A DNA stretch of 64,000 nt from Pseudomonas ekonensis (lineage in GTDB: Bacteria; Pseudomonadota; Gammaproteobacteria; Pseudomonadales; Pseudomonadaceae). Where the stretch lies: positions 696,001 to 760,000 of the forward strand of contig NZ_JAHSTS010000001.1 in the NCBI RefSeq assembly GCF_019145435.1, read 5' to 3'. A model generated the notes under the pieces. It worked only from the letters and a program-made list of their open reading frames with translations, was not told the DNA's origin and did no database searches. This document shows positions 7,576 to 15,467 of this stretch, in pieces (position 1 is the stretch's first letter; each line of letters starts with the position of its first letter). The position numbers and the translations under genes are program-made.

Positions 7576-8420
7576 CTGCCCTGACCAAGAAGCGCCACGC
7601 GCTGCTGCCCGGCGACACGGGCTCGTTCGCCGGGATCCTGTCCGGTGTGATCCTGCTGCTGGCGGTGCTGCCGATCCTGACCATGATCGTGATGTCGTTC
7701 AGCGGCGCGTCGAACCTCGACTTCCCGCCGGCCAGCTACAGCCTGCAATGGTACAAGGCCGCGTGGCACACCTTCGTTTCGCCGGACGCCAGCGACGTGC
7801 TGAGCCTCGGCCAGGCCATGGCCACCAGCCTGCTGGTGTCGTGCCTGACCATGGTCTTCGCCACCCTGATCGCGGTGCCGGCGGCCTACGCGCTGACCCG
7901 CTGCGAGTTCCGCGGCAAGACCGTGGCGCTGCAACTGATGTCGCTGCCGCTGGTGTTCCCGATGGTGGTGCTGGGCCTGGCGATGCTGCTGGTGTTCGAC
8001 AGCCTGCCGTTCCACATGACCACCTCGCGGCTGGTGATCGCCCACGTGATCCTGGCGCTGCCGTTCGTGGTCAAGAACTGCACGGCGGCCATGCTCTCCA
8101 TCGGCAGCGAGGTCGAGGAGGCGGCGCAGATGCTCGGCGCCTCGCCGCTGCGGGCGATCGTCGATGTGGTGGTGCCGCTGATGAAGTCGGGGATCCTGGC
8201 GGGCATGCTGCTGGCGTTCATCGTCTCGTTCAACGAGTTCACCGTCACTTATTTCCTCTACACCATCGACGTCATGACCGTGCCGATCTGGATGTACAGC
8301 CGCACCGTGTCCTCGCTCGACCCCACCGTGTTCTCGTTTGCCGTGCTGATCGTGCTGATCGACTTCGTCCTGATCTGGGCGCTGGAGAAGCTGGTGGGCG
8401 AGGGCGGCGTTTCCTTCTGA
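7572..8420 (+). CDS. ABC importer permease 2 (PotC-like)
   Basis: A 282-residue permease, the second half of the heterodimeric channel. It has six hydrophobic segments (the first, SGVILLLAVLPILTMIVMSF) and the ATPase-contact EAA loop EEAAQMLGASPLRAIVDVVV. It begins inside the stop codon of the first permease gene and ends 13 bases before the ATPase gene, so the operon is tightly coupled. The PotC subgroup is suggested by its order after the PotB-like gene and by its shorter N-terminus. Confidence 0.88.
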   Translation: MTALTKKRHALLPGDTGSFAGILSGVILLLAVLPILTMIVMSFSGASNLDFPPASYSLQWYKAAWHTFVSPDASDVLSLGQAMATSLLVSCLTMVFATLIAVPAAYALTRCEFRGKTVALQLMSLPLVFPMVVLGLAMLLVFDSLPFHMTTSRLVIAHVILALPFVVKNCTAAMLSIGSEVEEAAQMLGASPLRAIVDVVVPLMKSGILAGMLLAFIVSFNEFTVTYFLYTIDVMTVPIWMYSRTVSSLDPTVFSFAVLIVLIDFVLIWALEKLVGEGGVSF

Positions 8421-8433
8421 TTTGAGGTGCAAC

Positions 8434-9489
8434 ATGTCTGGACTGATTCTGGAAAACGTCGAGAAGCATTACGGCTCGGCCTGCGCGGTGAAAGACGTCA
8501 ACCTGCATTTGCCCCAGGGCAAGCTGGTGTGTTTCCTGGGGCCGTCGGGCTGCGGCAAGACCACCTTGCTGCGCATGATCGCGGGGCTTGAGACCCTCAC
8601 CGGCGGCGAGATCCGTCTGGACGGCGAGGACATCGGCCACACCCCGGCGCACCTGCGCAACTTCGGCATGGTGTTCCAGTCGCTGGCGCTGTTCCCGCAC
8701 ATGACCGTGGGCGAGAACATCGCCTATCCGCTGAAGCTGCGCGGCGTCGGCAAGGCCGAGCAGCGGGCGCGGGTGGCGGAACTGCTGGAGATGATCCAGC
8801 TGCAGGCGATGATCGACCGGCCGGTGGCCAAGCTCTCCGGCGGCCAGCGCCAGCGCGTGGCGATCGCCCGGGCGATTGCCTCGCACCCCAAGATCCTGCT
8901 GCTCGACGAGCCGCTGTCGGCGCTGGACGCCAAGCTGCGCGAGTCGATGCAGGTGGAGATCCGCCAGCTTCAGCAGCGCCTGAACATCACCACCATCATG
9001 GTCACCCACGACCAGCGCGAGGCCATGACCATGGCCGACATCGTGGTGGTGCTGGGCGAGCACCGGGTGCAGCAGGTGGGCACGCCCATCGAGATCTACC
9101 GGCACCCGGCCAACGAGTTCGTGGCGGACTTCATCGGCTCGGGCAACATTTTCCCGGCCACGGCGCTGGGCGACGGCAAGGTCGTGCTGCCGGGCGGCGA
9201 TGCGCTGCAAGTGCCGATCTGCAGCAGCATCGTGGTGGGGCAGAAGGTGAAGATGCTGATCCGCCCCGAAGACCTGCAACTGTCGGCACCCCAGGCGACG
9301 GCGGGCAACCGGTTGCTGGGCACGGTGACGTTCGTGCGCGACATCGGCGCGACCATCGAGACCACGGTGGAGTGTTCCGGGGTGACGTTCACCGCATTGA
9401 GCACGCCGTGCCAGGACATCGGGCTGGGGATCGGGCATCCGGTGTCGGTGACGCTGCCGTCCGAGGCGTGCCGGGTGCTGGGGGCTTGA
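8434..9489 (+). CDS. ABC importer ATPase (PotA-like, with TOBE domain)
   Basis: A 351-residue ATPase with Walker A GPSGCGKTT (about residues 31-39), the Q-loop in VFQSLALFPHM, the signature LSGGQRQRVAIARA, Walker B ILLLDEPLSALD, and the H-loop in MVTHDQREA. A C-terminal TOBE-type region follows (SGNIFPATALG onward). The length and layout match PotA/FbpC-type importers. It is the last gene of the binding-protein/permease operon. The start follows TTGAGGTG; an in-frame ATG 12 bases upstream is less well placed. Confidence 0.9.
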   Translation: MSGLILENVEKHYGSACAVKDVNLHLPQGKLVCFLGPSGCGKTTLLRMIAGLETLTGGEIRLDGEDIGHTPAHLRNFGMVFQSLALFPHMTVGENIAYPLKLRGVGKAEQRARVAELLEMIQLQAMIDRPVAKLSGGQRQRVAIARAIASHPKILLLDEPLSALDAKLRESMQVEIRQLQQRLNITTIMVTHDQREAMTMADIVVVLGEHRVQQVGTPIEIYRHPANEFVADFIGSGNIFPATALGDGKVVLPGGDALQVPICSSIVVGQKVKMLIRPEDLQLSAPQATAGNRLLGTVTFVRDIGATIETTVECSGVTFTALSTPCQDIGLGIGHPVSVTLPSEACRVLGA

Positions 9490-9528
9490 TCCGGATGTGA
9501 TGCCGGCAGGCTGGCTTCCACATGGAAC

Positions 9529-9750
9529 CCGTGATCAACACACATCCCCTGTGGGAGCGGGCTTGCCCGCGATAGGGCCAGCCGCAGCACCGCAAAAATG
9601 GATCAGACCGTGAGCCGCAACCGCGCCAGATCCCACAGTGAATCCGTGATCAACACGCATCCCCTGTGGGAGCCAACCTGTTGGCGATAGGGCCAGCCGC
9701 AGCACCGCAAAACACGGATCAGACGGTGAGCCGCAACCGCGCCAGATCCC
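9529..9750. repeat. Tandem duplication copying the 3' end of the araC-type gene
   Basis: Two units (9529-9634 and 9644-9750) match base for base with few changes. Each contains CCGTGATCAACAC, one REP (9550-9573 and 9665-9688), AGCCGCAACCGCGCCAGAT and surrounding bases. Unit 2 runs into the last codons of the AraC gene, so unit 1 is a detached copy of the gene's 3' end. A degenerate REP just upstream (about 9498-9522) may be a third trace. Confidence 0.8.
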
Positions 9751-10648
9751 GCAGCGGCGGCGCGCCGAACAGCCGGCTGTACTCGCGGCTGAACTGCGAG
9801 GGGCTTTCATAGCCCACCCGATACCCCGCCGCCGAGGCTTCCAGCCCTTCGGTCAGCATCAGCCGCCGGGCCTCTTGCAGGCGCAGTTGCTTCTGGTACT
9901 GCAACGGGCTCATCGCCGTCATCGCCTTGAAGCGGTGATGCAGGGTCGAGACGCTCAGGTTCACTTCCCTGGCCAGGTCATCGATGCGCAGCGGCTGTTC
10001 GAAGTTGCCGTTGAGCCACTTGATCGCCTGGCTGATGCGGTGGCTCTGGCTGTTGGCGATGGCGATCTCGTACAGCCGGTGGCCCTGGGGGCTGCGCAGC
10101 AGGCGATAGAGGATCTCCCGGCGGATCAGCGGCGCGAGCATGGCGATGTCTTTCGGTGTGTCGAGCAGGCGCGCCAGGCGCAGCACCGCGTCGAGCATGG
10201 CGCTGTCGATCCGTTCGACGTACAGGCCGCGCCCGGTCGGCCGGGTCGGCACGCCCATGGGGCCGGCGTCGGCGATCAGCGCGGTGATTTCCGCCGGGTC
10301 GATGTCCAGGCGCACGGCCAGGATCGGCTCGTCGGGCGAGACGTTCACCACCCGTCCGCTCAGCGGCATCGAGACCGAGACCACCAGGTAGTTCAGCGGG
10401 TCGTAATTGAAGTATTCGTCCGCCAGCCGCACCTCCTTGCGTCCCTGGGCCATGATGCACAGCGCCGGTTGCGCGAGCACCGGGGCGAAGTCATGGGACC
10501 GGGAGTGGCGGGACATGAACAGCGAGCCGATGGCCGTGGCGTAGCTGCCGTCTTCCGAGGTGTTGCGGCGGATGAGCGTCGCCAGTTCCGCACGCTGCTT
10601 TTCCATGTCGGCGTCCAGCGGGGCTGGAAAATGTTCGGGTGACGTCAT
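9719..10648 (-). CDS. AraC-family transcriptional regulator
   Basis: A 309-residue regulator with an N-terminal cupin-like AraC_N domain (residues about 30-190, with FAPVLAQPALCIMAQGRKEV) and a C-terminal pair of helix-turn-helices (EVNLSVSTLHHRFKAMT and YRVGYESPSQFSREYSRLFG). The start is the ATG for MTSPEHF, preceded by a strong AGGAGG at good spacing; a longer in-frame version would add 77 implausible residues. It diverges from the monooxygenase-like gene at 10986, its probable target, with several TGACAG elements in between. The last 30 or so bases are duplicated downstream. Confidence 0.9.
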   Translation of the reverse strand: MTSPEHFPAPLDADMEKQRAELATLIRRNTSEDGSYATAIGSLFMSRHSRSHDFAPVLAQPALCIMAQGRKEVRLADEYFNYDPLNYLVVSVSMPLSGRVVNVSPDEPILAVRLDIDPAEITALIADAGPMGVPTRPTGRGLYVERIDSAMLDAVLRLARLLDTPKDIAMLAPLIRREILYRLLRSPQGHRLYEIAIANSQSHRISQAIKWLNGNFEQPLRIDDLAREVNLSVSTLHHRFKAMTAMSPLQYQKQLRLQEARRLMLTEGLEASAAGYRVGYESPSQFSREYSRLFGAPPLRDLARLRLTV

Positions 10649-10721
10649 GCACGGCCTCCTCGGCAAGGGCGGTGAAGTGGGGCAGAGCATAAGTTTGTGC
10701 AAGCGCGAGCGGTAGACACAT

Positions 10722-10828
10722 CCTGTCAAATGCTTGCCTGATCCTGCACGGGGTTGCCAAGGCCCCCAGACATGACAGGACGCAGGCGGGCAAACTTGCT
10801 CGAAACCCGTATGACAGCACCGTGACAG
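10722..10828. promoter_or_regulatory. TGACAG repeats between divergent AraC and monooxygenase genes
   Basis: The 337-base divergent gap contains CCTGTCA (10722-10728), TGACAGG (10773-10779), and two TGACAG copies exactly 11 bp apart (10812-10817, 10823-10828). Direct repeats about one helical turn apart are the usual binding pattern of AraC proteins. No other obvious gene or RNA is seen in this gap. Confidence 0.4.
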
Positions 10829-10985
10829 GCCTTCACACTTTTTTACAGGGTTTTGAGCCAGTCTCGCAGGATCGTGCAAGGCAACGGCAGGAATCGACTA
10901 ACGGCGCCCGGCACGCGGCCCGTAACCTTGGATCCTGTCGCAGCCCGTCCCCGGCTGCCACGCGACTCCCTGGGAGGGATTGAAC

Positions 10986-11339
10986 ATGTCCAAGCAAATT
11001 CCCGTCAGTCATATGGCCTTCATCCGCGCGCGTGCCGGGCGTTCGGAGGAACTGGGCGTGCGCCTGAGCGCGCTGATCGAGCCGTCCCGCGCGGCCCCCG
11101 GTTGCCTGAACTTCGCCTTGCAGCATTCGCAGTGCGATCCGCAGTTGTGGCTGGTGTCCGGCTTCTGGAGCAGCCAGCAGGCGATGACCGCCTATTTCAC
11201 AAGCCCGTCCATGGAGGTGTTCGGCGAGCTGGTGCAGGACCTGGTGGTCAACAGCGTGGATTTCCACACGTTCAAGGAAGTGTCGGCCGCCCAGGCCCTC
11301 GGCGACTGCGGCGCACCGGTACACAAACTCGCCGGTTGA
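10986..11339 (+). CDS. Antibiotic-biosynthesis-monooxygenase (ABM) domain protein
   Basis: A 117-residue protein of the dimeric alpha/beta-barrel ABM fold: an opening strand (VSHMAFIRARAGRSEELGVRL), the central PGCLNFALQHSQ strand region, and the FWSSQQAMTAYFTSP helix. Family members are small cytoplasmic quinol or heme monooxygenases, or proteins without a known activity. The ATG follows GGGAGGG at good spacing, so the TTG six bases earlier is rejected. It is transcribed away from an AraC regulator, which likely controls it. The substrate is unknown. Confidence 0.82.
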   Translation: MSKQIPVSHMAFIRARAGRSEELGVRLSALIEPSRAAPGCLNFALQHSQCDPQLWLVSGFWSSQQAMTAYFTSPSMEVFGELVQDLVVNSVDFHTFKEVSAAQALGDCGAPVHKLAG

Positions 11340-11382
11340 GGGTTTAATGGCCGGCCTATTTGACTGAGCCGGAACCTGAGAC

Positions 11383-11625
11383 ATGGCACGTAAAGAGTTC
11401 GCACACTTCGAAGCGGTTTCCGCTGTGGTCCCCGTCGAGCTGGGCGGCAACAAGGGCTATTACGCCGCCATTGCGGTCAAGGCCCTGGTCGATGGCGGCG
11501 CCCCGCGCTTCCACAAACTGCTGGATGAACAGGTGTTCGCCGGCGCCATCGCGGCCGACGACGCCGCGACCCGCGAGCTGGAACGCCTTCAGGGCGTGAG
11601 CGACGACGCCGAACTCATCTGGTGA
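11383..11625 (+). CDS. Conserved hypothetical protein, 80 residues
   Basis: I do not recognise this small acidic protein. It begins MARKEFAHFEAVSAVVPVEL and ends DDAELIW, with no signal peptide, membrane segment or cysteine. Codon use is normal for the genome and a competing frame over the same bases gives an unattractive arginine- and proline-rich product. It lies 43 bases after the ABM gene on the same strand and converges on the flavin reductase gene 3 bases beyond its stop. A cytoplasmic role is likely from composition only. Confidence 0.6.
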   Translation: MARKEFAHFEAVSAVVPVELGGNKGYYAAIAVKALVDGGAPRFHKLLDEQVFAGAIAADDAATRELERLQGVSDDAELIW

Positions 11626-11628
11626 GCC

Positions 11629-12258
11629 TCACTTGACCGCACCCGGTCGCCACATCTTGAACAACGCTTGCGGCCCCAGCTGGAAATAGTCCGCCGGCCC
11701 GCCGCCGCGCAGAATCGGTTCTGCGGCGGCGGTGTCGTAGATCCCGTCCTTGAGCAGCCATTTGGCGATGTGCACGGCGACCACCTCGCCGAGGATCAGC
11801 CAGCTCGGCACTGTCTCGCCATCCGCCCGCTGCAGCTGAATGATCTGGCTGACCTTGCATTCGAAGGACACCGGGCTTTCGGCCACCCGCGGCACCGCAA
11901 TCACTTTCGAAGCCACGGTGGTCAAGCCCGCCAGTTCGAACTCGTCGACCTCAGGCCCCACTGCCGCGCAGCTCTGGTTCATCTGCTCGGCCAATGGCCG
12001 GGTGGCGAGGTTCCAGGCGAATTCGCCGGTCTGCTCGATGTTGTTCAGGCTGTCTTTGCGGCCCACGCTCGAGAACCCGATGATCGGCGGGATGTAGTTG
12101 AAGGCGTTGAAGAAGCTGTACGGCGCCAGGTTCAGCCGGCCTTCGGCATCCTGCGAGGAGATCCAGCCGATGGGGCGTGGGCCGACGATGGCGTTGAACG
12201 GATCGTGGGGCAGGCCGTGGCCGTTGGCGGGTTCGTAGAAGTGAATGTCGTCGGGCAT
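11629..12258 (-). CDS. Flavin reductase family protein (FMN-binding split barrel)
   Basis: A 209-residue flavin-reductase-like protein. Landmarks are GPRPIGWISSQDAEGRLNLA near the N-terminus, APYSFFNAFNYIPPIIGFSS (the flavin-contact strand and loop), the NIEQTGEFAWN segment, and a late GEVVAVHI strand. Such proteins bind FMN as dimers and either supply reduced flavin to a partner monooxygenase or act alone. The ABM protein nearby could be a partner, but it is on the other strand and no evidence links them. The start is the ATG giving MPDDIHFYEP. Confidence 0.85.
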   Translation of the reverse strand: MPDDIHFYEPANGHGLPHDPFNAIVGPRPIGWISSQDAEGRLNLAPYSFFNAFNYIPPIIGFSSVGRKDSLNNIEQTGEFAWNLATRPLAEQMNQSCAAVGPEVDEFELAGLTTVASKVIAVPRVAESPVSFECKVSQIIQLQRADGETVPSWLILGEVVAVHIAKWLLKDGIYDTAAAEPILRGGGPADYFQLGPQALFKMWRPGAVK

Positions 12259-12390
12259 GGCGCGGGCGGTCCTGGAAGGCTGTGTTCTGAGGGGCCCAAT
12301 AGTGCAAGTGCAGGGCGCTGATTGCCAGTCCGGTGCAAAGGCCCGTGGGCTCTTGTCTTGAATCTGGCCTGCGGTGCCCGGGCTGGCGTC

Positions 12391-12414
12391 ATCGCTGGCA
12401 AGCCAGCTCCCACA
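12391..12414. repeat. Single REP element
   Basis: One copy of the REP with core GCTGGCAAGCCAGCTCCC, the same type as the long REPIN in the ABC operon. No inverted partner is seen nearby. The rest of the gap between the flavin reductase and the small repeat protein shows only the terminator hairpin. Confidence 0.75.
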
Positions 12415-12460
12415 GGTTTTTTGCTTGGGAACGGGCAGGTGTGTCGCTGCAGAAATGAAC

Positions 12461-12482
12461 AAGCCCGGCATTGGCCGGGCTT
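12461..12482 (-). terminator. Terminator of the small repeat-protein gene
   Basis: An AAGCCCGGC / GCCGGGCTT stem with a short loop lies 20 bases after the stop of the small exported protein gene. On the minus strand it is followed by a short T-rich stretch (TTGTT), a weak intrinsic terminator. Confidence 0.6.
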
Positions 12483-12498
12483 TGGTGTTTGCATCCGC

Positions 12499-12624
12499 GG
12501 TTCAGCTGATGGCCGCGGCGGTGCCGGTCTTGTCGAAGCCGTCGGCGGCGATGGCGTTGGCGGTGCCGGTCTTGTCGAAGCCGTCGGCGGCGATGGCGTT
12601 GGCGGTGCCGGTCTTGTCGAAGCC
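12499..12624. repeat. 42-bp in-frame tandem repeat (3 units)
   Basis: Two perfect 42-bp units (12541-12582, 12583-12624) and one diverged unit before them lie inside the small exported protein gene. Each encodes 14 residues around AADGFDKTGTANAI. Copy-number change would keep the frame. Confidence 0.9.
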
Positions 12625-12777
12625 ATCAGCGGCGTAGGCGCCGGAAGTGGTGTGTTCGACCGAGGCGCTGGCGCCGGAGATGAAGTCGGCGGATTTGGTC
12701 TTGTCCGAGCCGTCGGCGGCGAAGGTGTTGGCGGCCAGGACAGACAGGGTCAGGGCGAGGATCAGTTTGGTGTTCAT
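12502..12777 (-). CDS. Small exported repeat protein
   Basis: A 91-residue protein with a clear Sec signal peptide (MNTKLILALTLSVLAANTFA, cleavage after the second alanine of TFA-AD). The mature part is mainly a 14-residue repeat, AADGFDKTGTANAI, present in three close copies, with two looser copies (ADGSDKTKS and YAADGFDKT) before them. There are no cysteines. From memory it resembles short repeat proteins that are variably annotated in Pseudomonas (sometimes as phage infection protein), with no demonstrated function. It is a lone gene with its own AT-rich upstream region and terminator, which suggests independent regulation. A secreted or periplasmic location is well supported; the role is unknown. 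Confidence 0.75.
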   Translation of the reverse strand: MNTKLILALTLSVLAANTFAADGSDKTKSADFISGASASVEHTTSGAYAADGFDKTGTANAIAADGFDKTGTANAIAADGFDKTGTAAAIS

Positions 12778-13118
12778 GGTCGTTTCTCCGGATTCGTTGG
12801 CGTTGTGTCTTGCTTGAGTTGAATGCTACGCCAATAAAATTGATTAAAAAGCGCAAAATAACGTTAATAACAATCGATTAACTAGATATTAAGGGCGCCG
12901 CGTTCGATTCGCTTCCGTCCTCGGGGCGAGCGGCGCGCAGTCAATCGATCAGGTGAGTGCAGGATGGGGCAGCGGCATTAACCGGTGATTAATCGCTGTT
13001 TTGGCCCGTGTGACAGATTTTTCATGGAACGCCGACCGGTTTTTCACCCCGCGGACGCCAGTCTGCCGGCGGCCAGAAATCGAACAACCGGCCGTCACAC
13101 ACGGGAGCTCTTGCGTTC
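12778..13118. other. AT-rich divergent intergenic region
   Basis: A 341-base gap between the small exported protein gene and the COG4705 gene. Bases about 12830-12890 are strikingly AT-rich for this genome (AAAATTGATTAAAAAG and similar), a likely promoter and nucleoid-protein binding zone for the repeat-protein gene. I see no ORF, RNA gene or clear operator. Confidence 0.5.
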
Positions 13119-13877
13119 ATGAACAAACTGCCTCAAATCACCCTGGCGTTCTGGGTGATGAAAATCTGCGCCACGACCCTGGGGGAAACGGCGGGGGATC
13201 TGCTGTCGATGACCCTCGACGTCGGTTATGCGATCAGCTCGCTGATCCTGATCAGCGTGTTCGTCCTGACGCTGGTCACGCAACTGATGGCCAAGACCTA
13301 CAAGCCGTTGCTGTACTGGATCGTGATCCTTTCCACCAGCACCGCCGGCACCACCATGTCCGATTTCATGGACCGCACCCTGGGCCTGGGCTACGCCACG
13401 GGCTCGATGATCCTGATCTCGATCCTGCTGGCGATCTTCGCGGCCTGGCGCCTGAGCGGCGACTCGCTCAATGTCAGCAAGGTGCAGACCTTTCGCGGCG
13501 AGATGTTCTACTGGATGGCGATCCTGTTCTCCAACACCCTGGGCACCGCCCTGGGCGATTACCTGGCCGACGACTCGGGCCTGGGCTTTGCCGGCGGCGC
13601 GCTGCTGATCGGTTCGGCGATCGCCCTGGTGGTGCTGCTCAGATACTTCACCAAGCTCTCGTCGGTGGCGCTGTTCTGGGTGGCGTTCGTGCTGACCCGG
13701 CCGTTCGGCGCGACGCTGGGCGACCTGATGACCAAATCCCATGAAAAGGGCGGCCTGGACTTCGGCACCATCGGCTCGTCGGCGGTGCTGGCGGGGATCC
13801 TGGTGGTGATGATCGCCGGGGCGGCGTTTGCGCAGAAGCGTTACGGCAGCACGCAGCGGACGGTCGAGTCCGCTTGA
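13119..13877 (+). CDS. COG4705-family integral membrane protein with four internal repeats
   Basis: A 252-residue polytopic inner-membrane protein of the uncharacterised COG4705 type. Four repeats, about 60 residues apart, each end in a small-residue motif followed by an acid: TTLGETAGD (near residue 12), TAGTTMSDFMD (near 74), NTLGTALGDYLAD (near 137) and RPFGATLGDLM (near 195). Each is followed by a glycine-rich loop such as GLGYATGS and a hydrophobic helix. About eight membrane segments are expected. The repeated acidic positions within or beside the membrane suggest an ion or small-molecule path, but this is inference and no substrate is known. The gene stands alone. Confidence 0.75.
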   Translation: MNKLPQITLAFWVMKICATTLGETAGDLLSMTLDVGYAISSLILISVFVLTLVTQLMAKTYKPLLYWIVILSTSTAGTTMSDFMDRTLGLGYATGSMILISILLAIFAAWRLSGDSLNVSKVQTFRGEMFYWMAILFSNTLGTALGDYLADDSGLGFAGGALLIGSAIALVVLLRYFTKLSSVALFWVAFVLTRPFGATLGDLMTKSHEKGGLDFGTIGSSAVLAGILVVMIAGAAFAQKRYGSTQRTVESA

Positions 13878-13889
13878 TGCCGGGGTGAT

Positions 13890-13989
13890 CCCCATCGCCA
13901 GCAGGCTGGCTCCCACAAGGTTTGGCGGTGAACACAGGATTTGTGGACACCGCTGACCCCCTGTGGGCGCCAGCCTGCTGGCGATGGGG
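13890..13989. repeat. REPIN between COG4705 and MHS transporter genes
   Basis: Arms at 13890-13917 and 13962-13989 are near-perfect 28-bp inverted copies (core CGCCAGCAGGCTGG). They occupy the gap between the converging genes and could end or stabilise both transcripts. Confidence 0.85.
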
Positions 13990-14026
13990 CCATTGCAGTC
14001 ACCCTTGCGGCGACTGCACGGACAGG

Positions 14027-15346
14027 TCAGTCAGTCACGATCCGCGAATGCTTCTGGGTGTCCTTCATGGTGATGTACACCAGCAGCGACACGGCGATGC
14101 ACGCGGTCACGTACCAGTAGTAGCCGGTCTCCATGCCGATGCTCTTGAACCACAGCGCGATGTACTCGGCGGTGCCGCCGAAGATCGACACGGTCAGCGC
14201 GTACGGCAGGCCGACGCCCAGGGCGCGGATTTCGGTCGGGAACAGCTCGGCCTTCACCACCGCGTTGATCGAGGTGTAGCCGCTGACGATGATCAGCGCC
14301 GCCATGATCAGGAAGAACGCGCCCCACCAGCTCTGGATGGTGTGCAGGGTCATCAGGATCGGCACGGTGAAGATCGTGCCCAGCACGCCGAAGGCGATCA
14401 GGATCGGACGCCGGCCGATCTTGTCCGACAGGCCGCCGATGACCGGTTGCAGGCACATGAACAGGAACAGCGTCGCCGCCGAGATGGTGGTGGAGTCGGA
14501 GATGCTCATGCCGACGGTGTTCACCAGGTACTTCTGCATGTAGGTGGTGTAGGTATAGAAGGCCAGGGTGCCGCCCATGGTCAGGCCGACCACGGTCAGC
14601 AGTTCCTTCGGGTGGCGGAGCAAGGTGCGCATGGCGCTTTCCTTGGACTTTTCCTTCTTCACGAACGACTCGGTCTCTTCCATGCCGCGGCGCAGGTACA
14701 GGGCGACGATCGCGCACAGGGCGCCGATGGCGAACGGAATGCGCCAGCCCCACGCGTACAGCTGTTCGGTGGTGAGGAACTGCTGCAGCACGATCAGCAC
14801 GCCCAGCGCGATGAGCTGGCCGGAGATCAGGGTCACGTACTGGAAGCTGGAGAAGAAGCCGCGACGCTCCTTGGTGGCCATTTCCGACAGGTAGGTGGCG
14901 GAGGTGCCGTACTCGCCGCCGACCGACAGGCCCTGCAGCAGACGGGCGAACACCAGCAGGATCGGCGCGCCGATGCCGATGGTTTCGTAGTTCGGGCTCA
15001 GGGCGATGATCAGCGAGCCGAAGCACATCAGGTACACCGACGCCATCAGCGCGGCCTTGCGGCCCTTGCGGTCGGCGTACAGGCCCATCAGCCAGCCGCC
15101 GATGGGGCGCATCAGGAAGCCCACGGCGAAGATCGCGGCGGTGTTCATCAGTTGCGCGGTGGTGGAGCCGGCGGGGAAGAAGGTCTTGGCGAAGTACAGC
15201 GAGAAGGCGGCGTAGACGTACCAGTCGTACCACTCGACCATGTTGCCGACGGAACCGCTGAAGATCGACTTGATCCGGCTGGCGGTGGTTCTTTCCTTGG
15301 CCGGCGCGGCAGCTGCCCCAAGCGGCAGGATGTTGGAGTTATCCAT
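14027..15346 (-). CDS. MHS-family MFS transporter, probable 2-oxoglutarate/dicarboxylate symporter (KgtP-like)
   Basis: A 439-residue, 12-helix major-facilitator protein. The opening GSVGNMVEWYDWYVYAAFSL is the metabolite:H+ symporter (MHS) hallmark, and the loop motif ADRKGRKAA follows helix 2; a second copy (SDKIGRRPIL) follows helix 8. KgtP and PcaT proteins of this subfamily import 2-oxoglutarate or related acids with protons. The gene is preceded by a sigma-54 promoter and followed by genes for a sigma-54 activator and its kinase, like the MifS/MifR control of 2-oxoglutarate uptake (PA5530) in P. aeruginosa. The substrate is therefore probable but not proven by sequence alone. The start follows AAGGATCC. 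Confidence 0.88.
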   Translation of the reverse strand: MDNSNILPLGAAAAPAKERTTASRIKSIFSGSVGNMVEWYDWYVYAAFSLYFAKTFFPAGSTTAQLMNTAAIFAVGFLMRPIGGWLMGLYADRKGRKAALMASVYLMCFGSLIIALSPNYETIGIGAPILLVFARLLQGLSVGGEYGTSATYLSEMATKERRGFFSSFQYVTLISGQLIALGVLIVLQQFLTTEQLYAWGWRIPFAIGALCAIVALYLRRGMEETESFVKKEKSKESAMRTLLRHPKELLTVVGLTMGGTLAFYTYTTYMQKYLVNTVGMSISDSTTISAATLFLFMCLQPVIGGLSDKIGRRPILIAFGVLGTIFTVPILMTLHTIQSWWGAFFLIMAALIIVSGYTSINAVVKAELFPTEIRALGVGLPYALTVSIFGGTAEYIALWFKSIGMETGYYWYVTACIAVSLLVYITMKDTQKHSRIVTD

Positions 15347-15409
15347 TGAAGGATCCTTCGGTTAATTGTTTTTGTGGAGCGCGTCGAAACGCAGCCTGCG
15401 GGGGCTATA

Positions 15410-15424
15410 GCAGGAGGTGTGCCA
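15410..15424 (-). promoter_or_regulatory. Sigma-54 (-24/-12) promoter of the MHS transporter gene
   Basis: Read on the minus strand, TGGCAC-ACCTC-CTGC matches the RpoN consensus, with the invariant GG and GC doublets exactly 10 bases apart. Transcription would start near 15398, giving a leader of about 50 bases. The adjacent NtrC-type activator gene supports the call. Confidence 0.8.
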
Positions 15425-15467
15425 AGGGGCGCAGGGCCGGTTTAGAGGGGGTAGGCGCGGTTGTTGA

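Noticed and set aside
12499..12624. Possible CRISPR-like array
   Set aside because: The repeats are contiguous without spacers, lie inside a coding frame and encode a protein repeat; no cas genes are near.
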